The notes: generated by a model not told the origin, from the sequence alone. 64,000 nt of DNA from CANKHA01 sp035699705 (GCA_035699705.1 DASSPI010000056.1:10069-74068); one strand, 5' to 3'. Shown: positions 17,848 to 26,785, counted from the stretch's first letter. A program made the numbers and translations.

Positions 17848-18717
17848 ATGCAGGACGTTCTCGACATCCAGGTCACGCCGTTGTCACCGGCGTGCGGCGC
17901 GGAGATCAGCGGGGTTGATCTGACGCGGCCGCTCTCGCCCGAGACGGTGCAGGCGATCCGGGACGCCTGGAACAAGCACATTGTGCTGGTGTTTCGCGGA
18001 CAACAGATAACGCAGGACGACCAGCTCCGCTTTGCGTCCTATTTCGGCAATCTAGGCGAACGCAAGCGCGCGAAGACGCAGCTGGCGAAGAAGATCGAAG
18101 GCACCCAGCAGACGCACAAGAATGTCCTGCTCGTCACCAATATCAAGGAAGACGGTGTGCCGATCGGCGCTTTCGGCGAGGGCGAGTTCTGGTTCCACAT
18201 CGACGGCGGCTATACCGAGCGGCCGTACCGCTACACTTTCCTTTACGCGATCGAGCTGCCGTCGACCGGCGGCAACACCATGTTTTCCAATATGTACAAG
18301 GCCTATGACGCAGTCCCGGCGACGCTGAAGGAGAAGCTTAAGGGCAGGAAAGCCATCCACATCCACGAATATAACCGCGCCAAGCAGGCCAGCCATTCCG
18401 GCGACATCAGCCACCTGCCGCATTACCGTCATCCGGTTTTCATCAGCCATCCCGAGACCGGCCGCAAGACGCTGTTTGTTGATCGGCTCATGACCGTGGG
18501 CATCGAGGGGATGGACAAGGCCAAGAGCGACGCGATCATGACGCAGCTCTACGATATCGGCGAGCGGCGCGAATTCATCTACGAGCATGAGTGGAAGCTC
18601 GGAGATTTCCTGATGTGGGACAACCGCTGCACCATCCACGCGCGCACCGACTTTCCGAAGGAGGAGCGCCGCCTGCTGCGCCGCTGCACGGTTGAAGGCG
18701 ACTTGCTGCGCGAATAA
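17848..18717 (+). CDS. TauD/TfdA-family Fe(II)/2-oxoglutarate dioxygenase
   Basis: The 289-residue enzyme matches the TauD/TfdA group, which uses Fe(II), 2-oxoglutarate and O2 to hydroxylate taurine, 2,4-D and similar substrates. The metal triad is His117-x-Asp119 (FHIDGG) and His264 (CTIHART), with Arg residues of the LLRRCT segment available for 2-oxoglutarate. Typical GGNTMFSNM and LLVTNI segments are present. AAGGAAA precedes the ATG. A cupin gene follows after 43 bases and a binding protein after that, which suggests a small uptake and oxidation unit. The substrate is unknown, and taurine is only one option because no ssu or tau transporter is adjacent. Confidence 0.88.
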   Translation: MQDVLDIQVTPLSPACGAEISGVDLTRPLSPETVQAIRDAWNKHIVLVFRGQQITQDDQLRFASYFGNLGERKRAKTQLAKKIEGTQQTHKNVLLVTNIKEDGVPIGAFGEGEFWFHIDGGYTERPYRYTFLYAIELPSTGGNTMFSNMYKAYDAVPATLKEKLKGRKAIHIHEYNRAKQASHSGDISHLPHYRHPVFISHPETGRKTLFVDRLMTVGIEGMDKAKSDAIMTQLYDIGERREFIYEHEWKLGDFLMWDNRCTIHARTDFPKEERRLLRRCTVEGDLLRE

Positions 18718-18760
18718 GCCACCGCCGCTTCTCGAAAGCTTTACGATTGGGAGACAAATT

Positions 18761-19351
18761 ATGAATGCCCATGCGAAAGTCCCGGTCTTCGCAAAATTCA
18801 TCGATGAGTTACGCGCAATCTGGGCGGCAAAAGCCGACATCAAGAGCCGGATGGAAGCGGCAAAGCCGGTGCTTGAACAACTCGTGAAGGACGACGGCCT
18901 GAAGGCGATTTCCGCAAACTGGCCGTCGACCGAAGGCGGGAAGAATCTGCTGTTCTATGTCGATCCGGATCATGGCTTTGCCATCAACGCCGTGGTGCGC
19001 GTGCCCGGCCGCAAGGGCAGGCCGCATGATCATGGCGACGCCTGGGTGCTGTACGGCGTGCTCGACGGAACCGAGAGCCTCGAGCGCTATGACCGCGTCG
19101 ACGATGGCAGCAGGCCCGGCCATGCCGAGATTAAACTGACGTCAGTCACGTCCGGCTCGCAAGGCAAGGTCGACCTTGTGCCGCCGCACGACATCCATGC
19201 GGAGCAGGGCGGCGACGCACGCTCGGTGGCGATCATCATCCGTAGCCAGAAGCTGGGCGGAAGCAATATCCAGCACGGTTATAATATGGCGGAAAAGACC
19301 GTCGAAGAGCGCCATGGCCCGCGGCAAATTCCCTACGAACTGACGATGTGA
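18761..19351 (+). CDS. cupin-fold protein, possible thiol-dioxygenase relative
   Basis: A 196-residue single-cupin protein. Cupin motif 1 is RPHDHGDAWVLYGVLDG (His89, His91), and the second His pair is in VPPHDIHAE (His143, His146), a layout that resembles the cysteine-dioxygenase-like cupins. ATG 18761 follows GGGAGA at seven bases; a frame open from 18692 would overlap the TauD gene and is not preferred. It sits between the TauD dioxygenase and a solute-binding protein gene on the same strand, so it may act on the same compound. The reaction cannot be assigned from sequence alone. Confidence 0.72.
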   Translation: MNAHAKVPVFAKFIDELRAIWAAKADIKSRMEAAKPVLEQLVKDDGLKAISANWPSTEGGKNLLFYVDPDHGFAINAVVRVPGRKGRPHDHGDAWVLYGVLDGTESLERYDRVDDGSRPGHAEIKLTSVTSGSQGKVDLVPPHDIHAEQGGDARSVAIIIRSQKLGGSNIQHGYNMAEKTVEERHGPRQIPYELTM

Positions 19352-19379
19352 CCAAAGCGGAAAGCGTCGGGCGCGATTC

Positions 19380-20462
19380 ATGAAAATACCCGCCTTGTTG
19401 CTGTCCATGGCGTGCAGCTCGCTGGCGATGGCACAACCCGCCGGTTGGCAGAAGCAGTGGGACGAAACGCTTGCCGCCGCAAAAAAGGAAGGCAAGGTCG
19501 TTGTCTTCGGCTCGCCCGATCCGGTGATGCGCAATGAGATCATCCCGCGCTTCACCAAGCAGTTCGGGATTCCGGTGGACTATATTGCGGGTACCGCCAG
19601 CCAGATCGCCGCGCGCGTTCGCACCGAGCGCCAGTCCGGTATCTATTCAATCGACGTCTATCTCGGCGGTTCCGGCACCACCGTCACCACGCTTTATCCG
19701 CAGGGGATGCTGGATCCGATCAAGCCGCTCCTGATCCATCCCGATGTGACGGACGGCGGGAAATGGAAGCGCGGGGCGCCGTCATTCATCGATCCTGAAG
19801 GGCAATACATCATGATGCTCTTCTCAACGGTGAACGAAACTCTGTACATCAATACCGATTTCGTGAAGCCGGAAGAGATGAAGCATGTGAACGACCTGAT
19901 CAATCCGAAGTGGAAAGGCAAAATCGCCAGCCAGGATCCGCGTCATACCGGCAGCGGTGCCAACAGCGCCGTGCATTTTTATACCCAGCTCGGGCCGGAA
20001 TACGTCAAGAAGGTCTATGTCGACCAGCAGCCGACCTATAGCCGGGAGCGTCGGCAACTCACCGACTGGCTGGCGCGCGGCACTTATCCGATCTGCCTGA
20101 CCTGCCGCGCCGACGATGTGAAGCCGTTGGTCAAAGAAGGCTATAAGCTGCTGGAAGTTTTCGAGCTGCAAGGGATCGTCAACCGCGTGAACGCCGCGCC
20201 GCTTCTGATGACCTACGCCAACAAGGCCCCGCATCCGGATGCGGCCAAGATCTTCATCAACTGGTTCGCCGGCAAGGAAGCGCTGGAGCTCTATTCACGC
20301 GACTACGAAGCCGTCACGCTGCGCACAGACGTGGATGAGTCTTTCCTCGACCCGCGCATAATTCCCAAGCCGGGCGTCAATTATCCCGACGACACCGATT
20401 TCAACTGGCTGCAGAAAGGCAGAACCGAAGTCACAGAGAAGGTGCGTGAATTGCTGAAATGA
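19380..20462 (+). CDS. family-1 extracellular solute-binding protein, CxxC subgroup
   Basis: The 360-residue periplasmic protein (signal peptide to about residue 19, cleavage after AMA) is closely related to the binding proteins clustered at the right end of the window, especially those ending at 55810 and 56968. Shared blocks include GSPDPVMRNEIIP, RTERQSGIYSIDV, LINPKWKGKI and RTDVDESFLDPR. It carries CLTC in YPICLTCRADD where the other paralogues have an acidic, Cys-free segment. No transporter genes accompany it; the neighbours are the cupin and TauD genes upstream and a convergent MFS gene. The ligand is unknown, and the family (ferric-iron/thiamine/polyamine-like clamshell) does not specify it. 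Confidence 0.85.
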   Translation: MKIPALLLSMACSSLAMAQPAGWQKQWDETLAAAKKEGKVVVFGSPDPVMRNEIIPRFTKQFGIPVDYIAGTASQIAARVRTERQSGIYSIDVYLGGSGTTVTTLYPQGMLDPIKPLLIHPDVTDGGKWKRGAPSFIDPEGQYIMMLFSTVNETLYINTDFVKPEEMKHVNDLINPKWKGKIASQDPRHTGSGANSAVHFYTQLGPEYVKKVYVDQQPTYSRERRQLTDWLARGTYPICLTCRADDVKPLVKEGYKLLEVFELQGIVNRVNAAPLLMTYANKAPHPDAAKIFINWFAGKEALELYSRDYEAVTLRTDVDESFLDPRIIPKPGVNYPDDTDFNWLQKGRTEVTEKVRELLK

Positions 20463-20513
20463 TGTTCGGACGGCGATGGCGCATTGGCCACCGGCGTGGC
20501 CGAAAGCCAGGGT

Positions 20514-21929
20514 CTACTCTTTGGACCGGTGGCCGCTGACTTCAGCGGCGGCGTCCGGCGCAAGCGGCCAGCAGAATAGGATACTGAGCAGCGCAAACGT
20601 CGCGGCGGCCGCGAAGGCGAGCTGCAAATCGAAAACCGTGAGGTCGCCGGCGCCGCGCCAGGCGAGCGACAGATTCAGCAACCCGGCGGCAAAGGCGATG
20701 CCGAAGCCGCGGCTCAGCTGCTGCGCCATGCTGGCGATGCTGCTCGCGGTGCTCATCCTTTGGTGTTCGATGTCCGCATAAACGATGGCTTGGGTCGCGG
20801 TGAACTGGAAGGATTGGAAAAATCCGCCGATCAGCAGCAGCACGAACATGAGCATGACCGGCGTCGCATCGGTAAAAAAGACGCACATCGCGATCGTCGC
20901 GGCGCTGATGAGCGCATTGCCGATCATGGCCTTGCGGAAGCCGAAGCGCCTCAGAATCGGCCGCGCGGTGAGCTTCATCGACATGGCCCCTGCCGCGGTG
21001 GCGAACGTCAGGATGCCGGACAGAAACGCCGTCATGCCGAACACCACCTGAAACAAGAGCGGCAGCAGGTAGACCAACGTACCTCCGCCGGCGCGGAAGA
21101 CCGAGCCGGCGCCAATGCCGGCGCGAAAAGTGGGATTGCGGAAGACCGACAAGTCCAGAAGGGCGTGCGTATGCCGCCGCAGATGGCGCAAGGCGAGTGC
21201 GCCGACGATTACGCCGACGACCAGCACCGCGCTTGCCACGGCCGCTTCGCCTGCCCCGCGCCCGATCGCCTCAATGCCATACATGATGCAAGACAGCGAC
21301 ACGCCGGTGAGGACGAAGCCGATCCAATCCATCGGGCGCGGGTTCTCTTCTTTTGGATTGTCGAAGTAACGCGATACCAGGAATATGCCGAGCAGGCCGA
21401 GCGGCACATTCACAAAGAAGATCCAGCGCCAGGAAATATAGGTGGTGATGAAACCGCCAAGCAGCGGGCCGAGCACCGGCCCCAACTGCGCCGGTACCTG
21501 CAGATAGGCCATGACGGGGATCAGTTGCGATTTCTCGACGCTGCGGAACAGGACGAGCCGGCCGACCGGCACCATCATCGCGCCACCGAGGCCCTGAAGG
21601 ACGCGCGACGCGGTCAGCTGGACCACGTTTTCGCTGATCCCGCACAATACCGAACCCAAAGTGAACAGGGCGATCGCCAAGCGGAACACCGTGCGTCCGC
21701 CGAACCGATCCGCAGCCCAGCCGCTAACCGGGATAAAGACGGCAATGCTGAGCAGATAGGAGGTTACCGCAATGGTGAGCCGTATCGGATCGGTATTCAG
21801 CGAGATCGCCATTTGCGGCAGTGCCGTGGTGATCGCCGTCGCGTCAATCTGCTGCATAATGATCGCCGAGGCGACGATCACCGCCAGGATTTTTGGATTG
21901 ATTTCTTTCGGCTTCTTGCTTGGCGGCAT
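20514..21929 (-). CDS. MFS transporter, DHA2 (EmrB/QacA) type
   Basis: A 471-residue, about 14-helix drug:proton antiporter. Diagnostic segments are DATAITTALPQMAISL at the first helix, SGWAADRFGGRTVFRLA (MFS motif A, about residues 71-87), and QGLGGAMMVPVGRLVLFRSV, with motif C-like PVLGPLLGGFITTYISWRW following. The protein probably exports amphipathic compounds or serves as a single-component exporter, because no EmrA-type membrane-fusion gene is next to it. It follows another MFS gene by ten bases and is likely co-transcribed with it. It converges on the binding protein at 19.4 kb. Confidence 0.9.
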   Translation of the reverse strand: MPPSKKPKEINPKILAVIVASAIIMQQIDATAITTALPQMAISLNTDPIRLTIAVTSYLLSIAVFIPVSGWAADRFGGRTVFRLAIALFTLGSVLCGISENVVQLTASRVLQGLGGAMMVPVGRLVLFRSVEKSQLIPVMAYLQVPAQLGPVLGPLLGGFITTYISWRWIFFVNVPLGLLGIFLVSRYFDNPKEENPRPMDWIGFVLTGVSLSCIMYGIEAIGRGAGEAAVASAVLVVGVIVGALALRHLRRHTHALLDLSVFRNPTFRAGIGAGSVFRAGGGTLVYLLPLLFQVVFGMTAFLSGILTFATAAGAMSMKLTARPILRRFGFRKAMIGNALISAATIAMCVFFTDATPVMLMFVLLLIGGFFQSFQFTATQAIVYADIEHQRMSTASSIASMAQQLSRGFGIAFAAGLLNLSLAWRGAGDLTVFDLQLAFAAAATFALLSILFCWPLAPDAAAEVSGHRSKE

Positions 21930-21939
21930 AATGATCCGA

Positions 21940-23166
21940 TCAGGCTTCCGGCTGCGTCGAGGTGCCAGCGATCTGACGGCGGAATATCAATGCCAGCCCT
22001 CCGGCGGCCAACGCAATGCAGGCGCCGATGAATACCGGCCATCGCAATCCTGTTGTTTCTGCAATCAAGCCCATGGCCAAGGCACCGACGGCCGGGCCGC
22101 CTTGCGCGATCATCCCATAGATGCTCATCGTCCGGCCCCGGAAACGCGATCGGATGGCGGACTGAATGAGGGTTTGGTTGCTGATGTCCATTACCACCGT
22201 GGAGAATCCGACAAAGAACATGAGCAGGCAGCCGATGAGGAAGGAATTGAAGCCGACGAACAGAATGAGCGCTACCGCCATCGAAATGATTGCGATGCAG
22301 GCCATCGTCAGCAGGCTCTGAACGCCGAATCGCCAGGACATCCAGACGCCGGCCAGCGTCGCGCCGACGCCGTGGGAGCCCAGCAGCCAGGCCAGCCCGC
22401 TGGCTGCCTTGCCGAACTCGCCGGAGGCGAAGCCCGGCATGAGTTCGGTGATCGGTTTTGCGCAGACAGCGACGATCGCCAGCAGGATGAATTGGTTGCG
22501 GACCACCGGCTGCGACAGGATATAGCGCAAGCCGTCGGCGACCTCCGCGACAATAGGCCGGGGCTCGCGTTCGGGGCGGGACGGCGGAGGCATATCGACC
22601 AGGCGCAATGCGCCTGTGAACACGAGGATCAGCAGAATGCTGATGCCGAAAGTCTCCGCGACGCCAAAGGCGACGAGGGTAGCTCCGCCGACCGCCGGAC
22701 CGATAAACTTCGAGGTTTGAAAAATCATCGCGTTCTGCGAGAGCGCCTTAAGCAGCTTTTCGCGTCCCACCAGCCCGTAAACGACGGTCTGCCGTGCCGG
22801 GCGGTTGAAGGCGAAGACGGCTCCCCGGAAAAGCACCAGGCCGGCGAGCATCCAGATATTCATGTATCCAGATGCCATGATCCCGAAGAGAGCGATCGAA
22901 TAAAGCAGCGTGAGAAGCTGCGTGAAGCGAAGCACGCCGAGGTGATTGAGCCGATCGAGCACCGCGCCTGCATAGAGGCCGAGCGCAATCGTCGGGCCGG
23001 TTTCGGCCAATGCGATGAGCCCGAGCCAGGTCGCCGAATGGGTGAGCTCCCAGGTCAGCCAGAGGATCGCGGTGCGCTGGACCCAAATGCCAACGGAGGA
23101 CGAAAAATTGCCAATGAGGTACCAGCGGTAGCTTCGATCGGATGTTTGGGTATCGCTCTCACTCAA
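21940..23166 (-). CDS. MFS transporter, DHA3/EntS-like
   Basis: A 408-residue, 12-helix major facilitator protein of the EntS/DHA3 group: SVGIWVQRTAILWLTWELT in the first helix, YAGAVLDRLNHLGVLRF as the motif A region and NRPARQTVVYGLVG in the middle are typical. The start is TTG at 23166, supported by AAGGAA about eight bases upstream; no better in-frame ATG exists before the first helix. It is transcribed just ahead of the DHA2 gene and 35 bases after the Gfo/Idh gene, so the three may form an operon. Export of a small metabolite or siderophore-like compound is typical of the family. Confidence 0.85.
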   Translation of the reverse strand: MSESDTQTSDRSYRWYLIGNFSSSVGIWVQRTAILWLTWELTHSATWLGLIALAETGPTIALGLYAGAVLDRLNHLGVLRFTQLLTLLYSIALFGIMASGYMNIWMLAGLVLFRGAVFAFNRPARQTVVYGLVGREKLLKALSQNAMIFQTSKFIGPAVGGATLVAFGVAETFGISILLILVFTGALRLVDMPPPSRPEREPRPIVAEVADGLRYILSQPVVRNQFILLAIVAVCAKPITELMPGFASGEFGKAASGLAWLLGSHGVGATLAGVWMSWRFGVQSLLTMACIAIISMAVALILFVGFNSFLIGCLLMFFVGFSTVVMDISNQTLIQSAIRSRFRGRTMSIYGMIAQGGPAVGALAMGLIAETTGLRWPVFIGACIALAAGGLALIFRRQIAGTSTQPEA

Positions 23167-23201
23167 ATCGACGAGTTCCTTCGGGCTGCGACACGCTCAT
23201 A

Positions 23202-24167
23202 TCAGATTCTAATCGCTTTGCCCGTCTTGGCCGCCCGATCGATTGCTTCCAACACGGCTACCCCGTGGACCGCGTCGTCCACCGTCACTGGGAAGGGCTT
23301 TTCGCCGGTCACCGCGGCTGCAAAGGCCTCAAGTTCCGCCTTCTCCGGGTCAGCGGCGGGACAATCCGTGGTGGCGGCTTTCCCGTCGAGCGGCTGAAAG
23401 ATGAATTGCTCGCCTTGGCGTATCTCCGCCCAGCCCTTGGACCCGAACACCGTCGTTCTCTCATAGGTAGCGGTAGCGCCGATCGCAGTCAAAAGTCCGC
23501 TGGCGCCGCTCGCAAAGCGCAGAAGCGTCGCCGTCGCGTCGGCAATCGGCAGGTTGGTGGCGCGGGTTGAGCCGTGCGAGACGACTTCCGCCACCGGGCC
23601 TAGCAGCTCGATCATCGCATAGAGCGGGTGATCAGCCAGCGCGCCGGCCAAGACCTGGCTGGAGTCCGTCTTCCAGTCGGCGCCGGGCTTGAGCTTGAAA
23701 TAGCGGTCGACGCAGAAGTTTCCTTCCATGTGCAGAAGGGTGCCGAGTTCGCCGGCGGCGACCCTGCGGCGCAACTCTGCCACGGCAGGGAAAAAGCAGC
23801 GGTTGTAACCAAGCGCCAGTAAGACGTGGTGGGTCCGGGCTGCGGCGCGCAAGGCCTCGGCGTCGCCCCGCTTGAGAGCCATCGGCTTGACCGCCAGCAC
23901 GGGCTTTCCGGCTTCCAGCGCGGCCAGCGAATGCGCCGCGTGCAACCCGGCAGGACCGGACGACACCACGGCATCGATCGAGCCATCGGCCAGCATCGAT
24001 TTGAGATCGCCGCCGACTTTGAGACCATGCTTGGTTGCGAATGCTTCGGCCTTGGCCGGGGTTGCGGTCACCGCCGCGGCAAAGCGGATGCGATCGCTTT
24101 TGCCCTGTACCGATTCGACCAGCCGGCGTCCCCAGCCGCCGAGTCCGATGATCCCGACGTTCAGCAT
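23202..24167 (-). CDS. Gfo/Idh/MocA-family oxidoreductase
   Basis: The 321-residue protein has an N-terminal NAD(P) Rossmann fold (VGIIGLGGWGRRLVES, residues 4-19). The AGKPVLAVKPMAL segment supplies the catalytic Lys, although the preceding Glu of the usual EKP is Val. A C-terminal alpha/beta substrate domain follows (GNFCVDRYFKL, VFGSKGWAEIRQG). Members oxidise or reduce sugars, inositols and similar polyols, and the substrate is not evident here. GGGGAGA precedes the ATG. It leads the possible operon with the two MFS genes and is divergent from the DUF305 gene. Confidence 0.85.
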   Translation of the reverse strand: MLNVGIIGLGGWGRRLVESVQGKSDRIRFAAAVTATPAKAEAFATKHGLKVGGDLKSMLADGSIDAVVSSGPAGLHAAHSLAALEAGKPVLAVKPMALKRGDAEALRAAARTHHVLLALGYNRCFFPAVAELRRRVAAGELGTLLHMEGNFCVDRYFKLKPGADWKTDSSQVLAGALADHPLYAMIELLGPVAEVVSHGSTRATNLPIADATATLLRFASGASGLLTAIGATATYERTTVFGSKGWAEIRQGEQFIFQPLDGKAATTDCPAADPEKAELEAFAAAVTGEKPFPVTVDDAVHGVAVLEAIDRAAKTGKAIRI

Positions 24168-24310
24168 CGCCGTCTCCCCTTTTGTCCAGATCTTGCAGAA
24201 ACTGGACCGATCGGCGGCCCATCTAATCGCTGTCTTGGCAAAGACACAAACCCTGTCCCAAACTGTTCACAAGCGGCCCAGCGCCGGCAGAACAGACGGG
24301 AGAATGATCC

Positions 24311-24712
24311 ATGAAGAAGACGACCATTGCCTTGTCAGTCGCAGGGGTCGCGCTGATGGCAGGGATGTCCTTTGCTCAAATGCAGTACGGTCCAAGCGGC
24401 CAAAATGTGATTACGCATGGAAGCATGGCAGGTTCAACGAGCCTGAAAGGCGATGCGGGGCCATCCAGCCTGGCATTCCATGCCGTCAACATGAAGATGC
24501 ATAGCGCCATGGACATCACGTTTACCGGCAACGCCGACGTCGACTTCGTGAACGGGATGATCGCCCATCACGCCGGCGCCATCGATATGGCCAAGGTCGT
24601 GCTCGCTTTCGGAAAAGATCCCGAGGTGAAGAAATTGGCGGAGTCGATCATCAAGGCGCAGGAAACCGAAATTGCGCAGATGCAGGATTGGCTGAAGAAG
24701 AAGGTCCAATAA
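24311..24712 (+). CDS. DUF305 family secreted protein
   Basis: A 133-residue exported protein (signal peptide to about residue 22, MSFA cleavage). Its single ferritin-like helical DUF305 domain shows the hallmark MIAHHAGAIDMAKVVL (His pair in helix 1) and the later AQMQDWLKKK helix. Family members such as CopM bind copper or occur with metal-resistance genes. Here the Met- and His-containing N-terminal region (AVNMKMHSAMD) would fit metal binding, but no copper genes are adjacent. GGGAGA lies before the ATG. Transcribed alone and divergent from the Gfo/Idh gene. Confidence 0.88.
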   Translation: MKKTTIALSVAGVALMAGMSFAQMQYGPSGQNVITHGSMAGSTSLKGDAGPSSLAFHAVNMKMHSAMDITFTGNADVDFVNGMIAHHAGAIDMAKVVLAFGKDPEVKKLAESIIKAQETEIAQMQDWLKKKVQ

Positions 24713-24842
24713 CAGCCGCTGTTGGTTGCTGGCGGCGTGCCGTTACATCCGCTTTGACAGGCATGCCCTCCGCGACTAAGGAGGAGATGAGCCGCCCTGC
24801 CGGAGTGCGGTCCAGGTGTTTTGCAGGGACCGAAGCTCCGCG

Positions 24843-25070
24843 ATGTCCAGCGATCCGTTGTTCAAGATCGTCATTGTCGACGAAAGTCCGGCGCGGACTG
24901 CGATCCTTCTCGAGGGGTTGCGCGCCGCCGCCGTCCGCGCCGCGATCGCCAACGGCATCGGCGATGTGGAGGGCATCGGCGTCGCCTTGCGAGCGGGGAC
25001 GAACTGCGGCTCCTGCGTGCCGGAGCTTAAGAGAATGCTCAGCCATGAAAGCCTCGCCCGAGCCGTCTGA
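24843..25070 (+). pseudogene. deletion scar fusing nasT 5' end to nitrate reductase 3' end
   Basis: The 75-codon frame joins two unrelated pieces. Residues 1 to about 26 (SDPLFKIVIVDESPARTAI and the following LLEGLR) look like the N-terminus of NasT, the ANTAR regulator of nitrate assimilation. Residues from about 29 (VRAAIANG, DVEGIGVALRAGTNCGSC, VPELKRML) look like the C-terminal BFD-type [2Fe-2S] tail of assimilatory nitrate reductase NasA. In related bacteria nasT and nasA flank the nitrate transport and nitrite reductase genes, so a large in-frame deletion would produce exactly this. Alternatively the hybrid is translated as a small Fe-S peptide. Assignments rest on remembered family sequences. 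Confidence 0.6.
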
Positions 25071-25131
25071 GCAAAGGCCGGAGCGTTTGGCGCCGCCGGT
25101 GCGGCTGCCGCTTGAGCGGATCGTTTCCTAG
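25045..25131 (+). pseudogene. possible truncated cysG N-terminus
   Basis: A 28-codon frame overlapping the nasT-nasA scar contains ERLAPPVRLPL, similar to the opening of siroheme synthase CysG (typically xxLAPLARLPVF before the NAD-binding fold), and then stops. cysG commonly follows nasA, which fits the position. The match is short, so it may be chance. Confidence 0.3.
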
Positions 25132-25147
25132 GCCGCGCAAGGGGGCC

Positions 25148-26236
25148 TCATTGCGCCGCGAGCAGTTCCTTCATGCGTGCACGCACCTTCTCTTTTTTGG
25201 TGACGGTGAACTCCCAGTCATAGGTGTCGAAATACTGCACGCCTTCTCTCGGGATGATCTCCGGAGGCAGGTGGCTTTCGTCTATGTCGTTTCGGGTGGA
25301 GGCTGTGCCCATGGCGCGGTTGAACACTTCGTTGCCTTCCTTCGAAGCGATCCAGTTCACGAATACCTTGGCTGCGTTCGGATGCGGAGCATTGTCGACG
25401 ATGGCGATCTGGCCGTAGCTCGCGGAAATCTCCGGGTAAAGGTCGGAGAGCTCCAGGATCTCGAGCGGCACGCCCTCTTTCTGCATCTTGGCCACGTCCG
25501 CATCTTCGGCTCCGAGCGTGATCGGATAAGTGCCGCGGACGAGCCCGTCTGTGATCAGCCGGGTATCGCGGGAGATCATCGGCTTCTGCTCGATGTAAAG
25601 CGCCTTGATGAAGTCTTCGCCGTGCTGGAAATAAAGATGCGCGGCCTGGTTGCTGCCGCTTCCCGGGATGGTCGGGTCCTGGAGCGCGATCTTTCCCTTC
25701 CATTTCGGATTGAGCAGGTCCTTAACCGAGCGTATCTCCCCCGGCTTCACGTGCTTGGTATTGATGTGGAACATCGTCGTGACGCTGTTCGCAAGCCGCA
25801 GAATGTACTGCTCCTCCGGATCGGAGAACCAGAGCTTTCCCTTTTTCCACTTCGAGCCGTCCACCACCTCCGGCAGTTGCAGCGCGGGCTTCAGCGGCTG
25901 CAGCATCCCCCCGCGGTGGAACGTCAGCGCCATGCTCTGGATGCCGGCAAAGACAATGTCGACCGAGTGGATGCCCGCCTGCCGCTCCGACCGCATGCGC
26001 GCCGCCGACTCCGTGCTGCGTCCTCCAAGATAGTCGACTGTGATGCCGTACTTGGCCTTGAAAGCCTCGGGTAGAACCTGGCGAAGCTCCCGGCTCGGCG
26101 GGGCGGAAATCACCACTTTGCCTTCTTGCTTTGCGGCGGCGAGCGTCTCTTCCCAGGATTGCTTCCAGGCGGCGTTCTGCGCCGCGGCGCTGGCCGGCAG
26201 AACAACCAGCGCCAGTAGAGCAAGAAGCGTCTTCAT
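25148..26236 (-). CDS. family-1 extracellular solute-binding protein
   Basis: A 362-residue periplasmic binding protein (signal peptide to about residue 19, cleavage after SAAA). It belongs to the same group as the right-end array and is nearest to the proteins starting at 62385 and 63487: shared DYLGGRSTESAARMRSER, DLLNPKWKGKIALQDP, ITLGAEDADV and the FDTYDWEFTVTKKEKVR ending. It has no CxxC. GGGAG precedes the ATG. No permease or ATPase is adjacent; the neighbours are the nitrate-locus scar and a Lys-rich small gene, so it is a solitary copy whose promoter must lie in the 234-base gap to its right. Confidence 0.87.
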   Translation of the reverse strand: MKTLLALLALVVLPASAAAQNAAWKQSWEETLAAAKQEGKVVISAPPSRELRQVLPEAFKAKYGITVDYLGGRSTESAARMRSERQAGIHSVDIVFAGIQSMALTFHRGGMLQPLKPALQLPEVVDGSKWKKGKLWFSDPEEQYILRLANSVTTMFHINTKHVKPGEIRSVKDLLNPKWKGKIALQDPTIPGSGSNQAAHLYFQHGEDFIKALYIEQKPMISRDTRLITDGLVRGTYPITLGAEDADVAKMQKEGVPLEILELSDLYPEISASYGQIAIVDNAPHPNAAKVFVNWIASKEGNEVFNRAMGTASTRNDIDESHLPPEIIPREGVQYFDTYDWEFTVTKKEKVRARMKELLAAQ

Positions 26237-26470
26237 TTGCTTTCTCCCTCCCGAGAGGTGAGGCGTTCACTGCCGCTGTTATTCCAGCGCGTTGGCTGAC
26301 CGCTGAGTCCTTCTCCGTCTTCGAAAATTTTTGAAATTCTGGTGAAAAACGACGGCCGGGTCAATCGCGACCGCATTTCGAATACTGCTACGGGAACCTT
26401 GGCCTGTGTCAAGCGCCTGCGTTCGGCGCTTACGCCATTATGCTGACGTCCGGTTCAGGGCAGCAGAGCA

Positions 26471-26785
26471 TTAAGCTCCGCTGATCTTGATGGAAGATAG
26501 CATGCTCCCGCCGGCGGCCGGCGCGCTGATCTTTGCGCCCGGCGCAGGCATCATGCGCGCGCTGGGCTTCTTCACCGCCGGCGGTCCCGCCTTCAGCGGT
26601 GCATCCGGGTTCGGCGCTGCCGCTGCTTTTGCTTTCGGCTTTTTGGCCTTGGCGCCTTCTTTCTTCAGCCGTTTCTTCTTTTTATCCGCCGCCGACTTCG
26701 ATTTCAGCTCGCGCAATTCCGCTTTGAGCTTCTTGATCTGCTTCTTCAGCGCCTTCTTGCGCGCGTCAACCTGTTTGCTGGCCAT
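26471..26785 (-). CDS. small Lys/Ala-rich basic protein of unknown function
   Basis: A 104-residue, strongly basic, low-complexity protein. The first half is a predicted coiled coil or long helix full of lysines (KKALKKQIKKLKAELRELK), and the second half is Ala/Pro/Lys-rich (KKPKAKAAAAPNPDAP, PGAKISAPAAGG), like the disordered tails of histone-H1-like or nucleoid proteins. GGGG lies upstream of the ATG. The codon third positions remain GC-rich as in the neighbours. DNA or RNA binding is a guess from composition. It is divergent from the EamA gene, and the shared gap has an inverted repeat. Confidence 0.5.
   Translation of the reverse strand: MASKQVDARKKALKKQIKKLKAELRELKSKSAADKKKKRLKKEGAKAKKPKAKAAAAPNPDAPLKAGPPAVKKPSARMMPAPGAKISAPAAGGSMLSSIKISGA

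Noticed and set aside
20486..20501. GGCCAC/GTGGCC stem between the 19.4-kb binding protein and the convergent MFS gene
   Set aside because: Six pairs without T-runs on either side; could be chance in GC-rich DNA.
20760..23397. Two long plus-strand open frames over the MFS genes
   Set aside because: They lie antisense to well-supported MFS genes, and the translations are rich in His/Arg/Glu/Gln without hydrophobic pattern, as expected of shadows.
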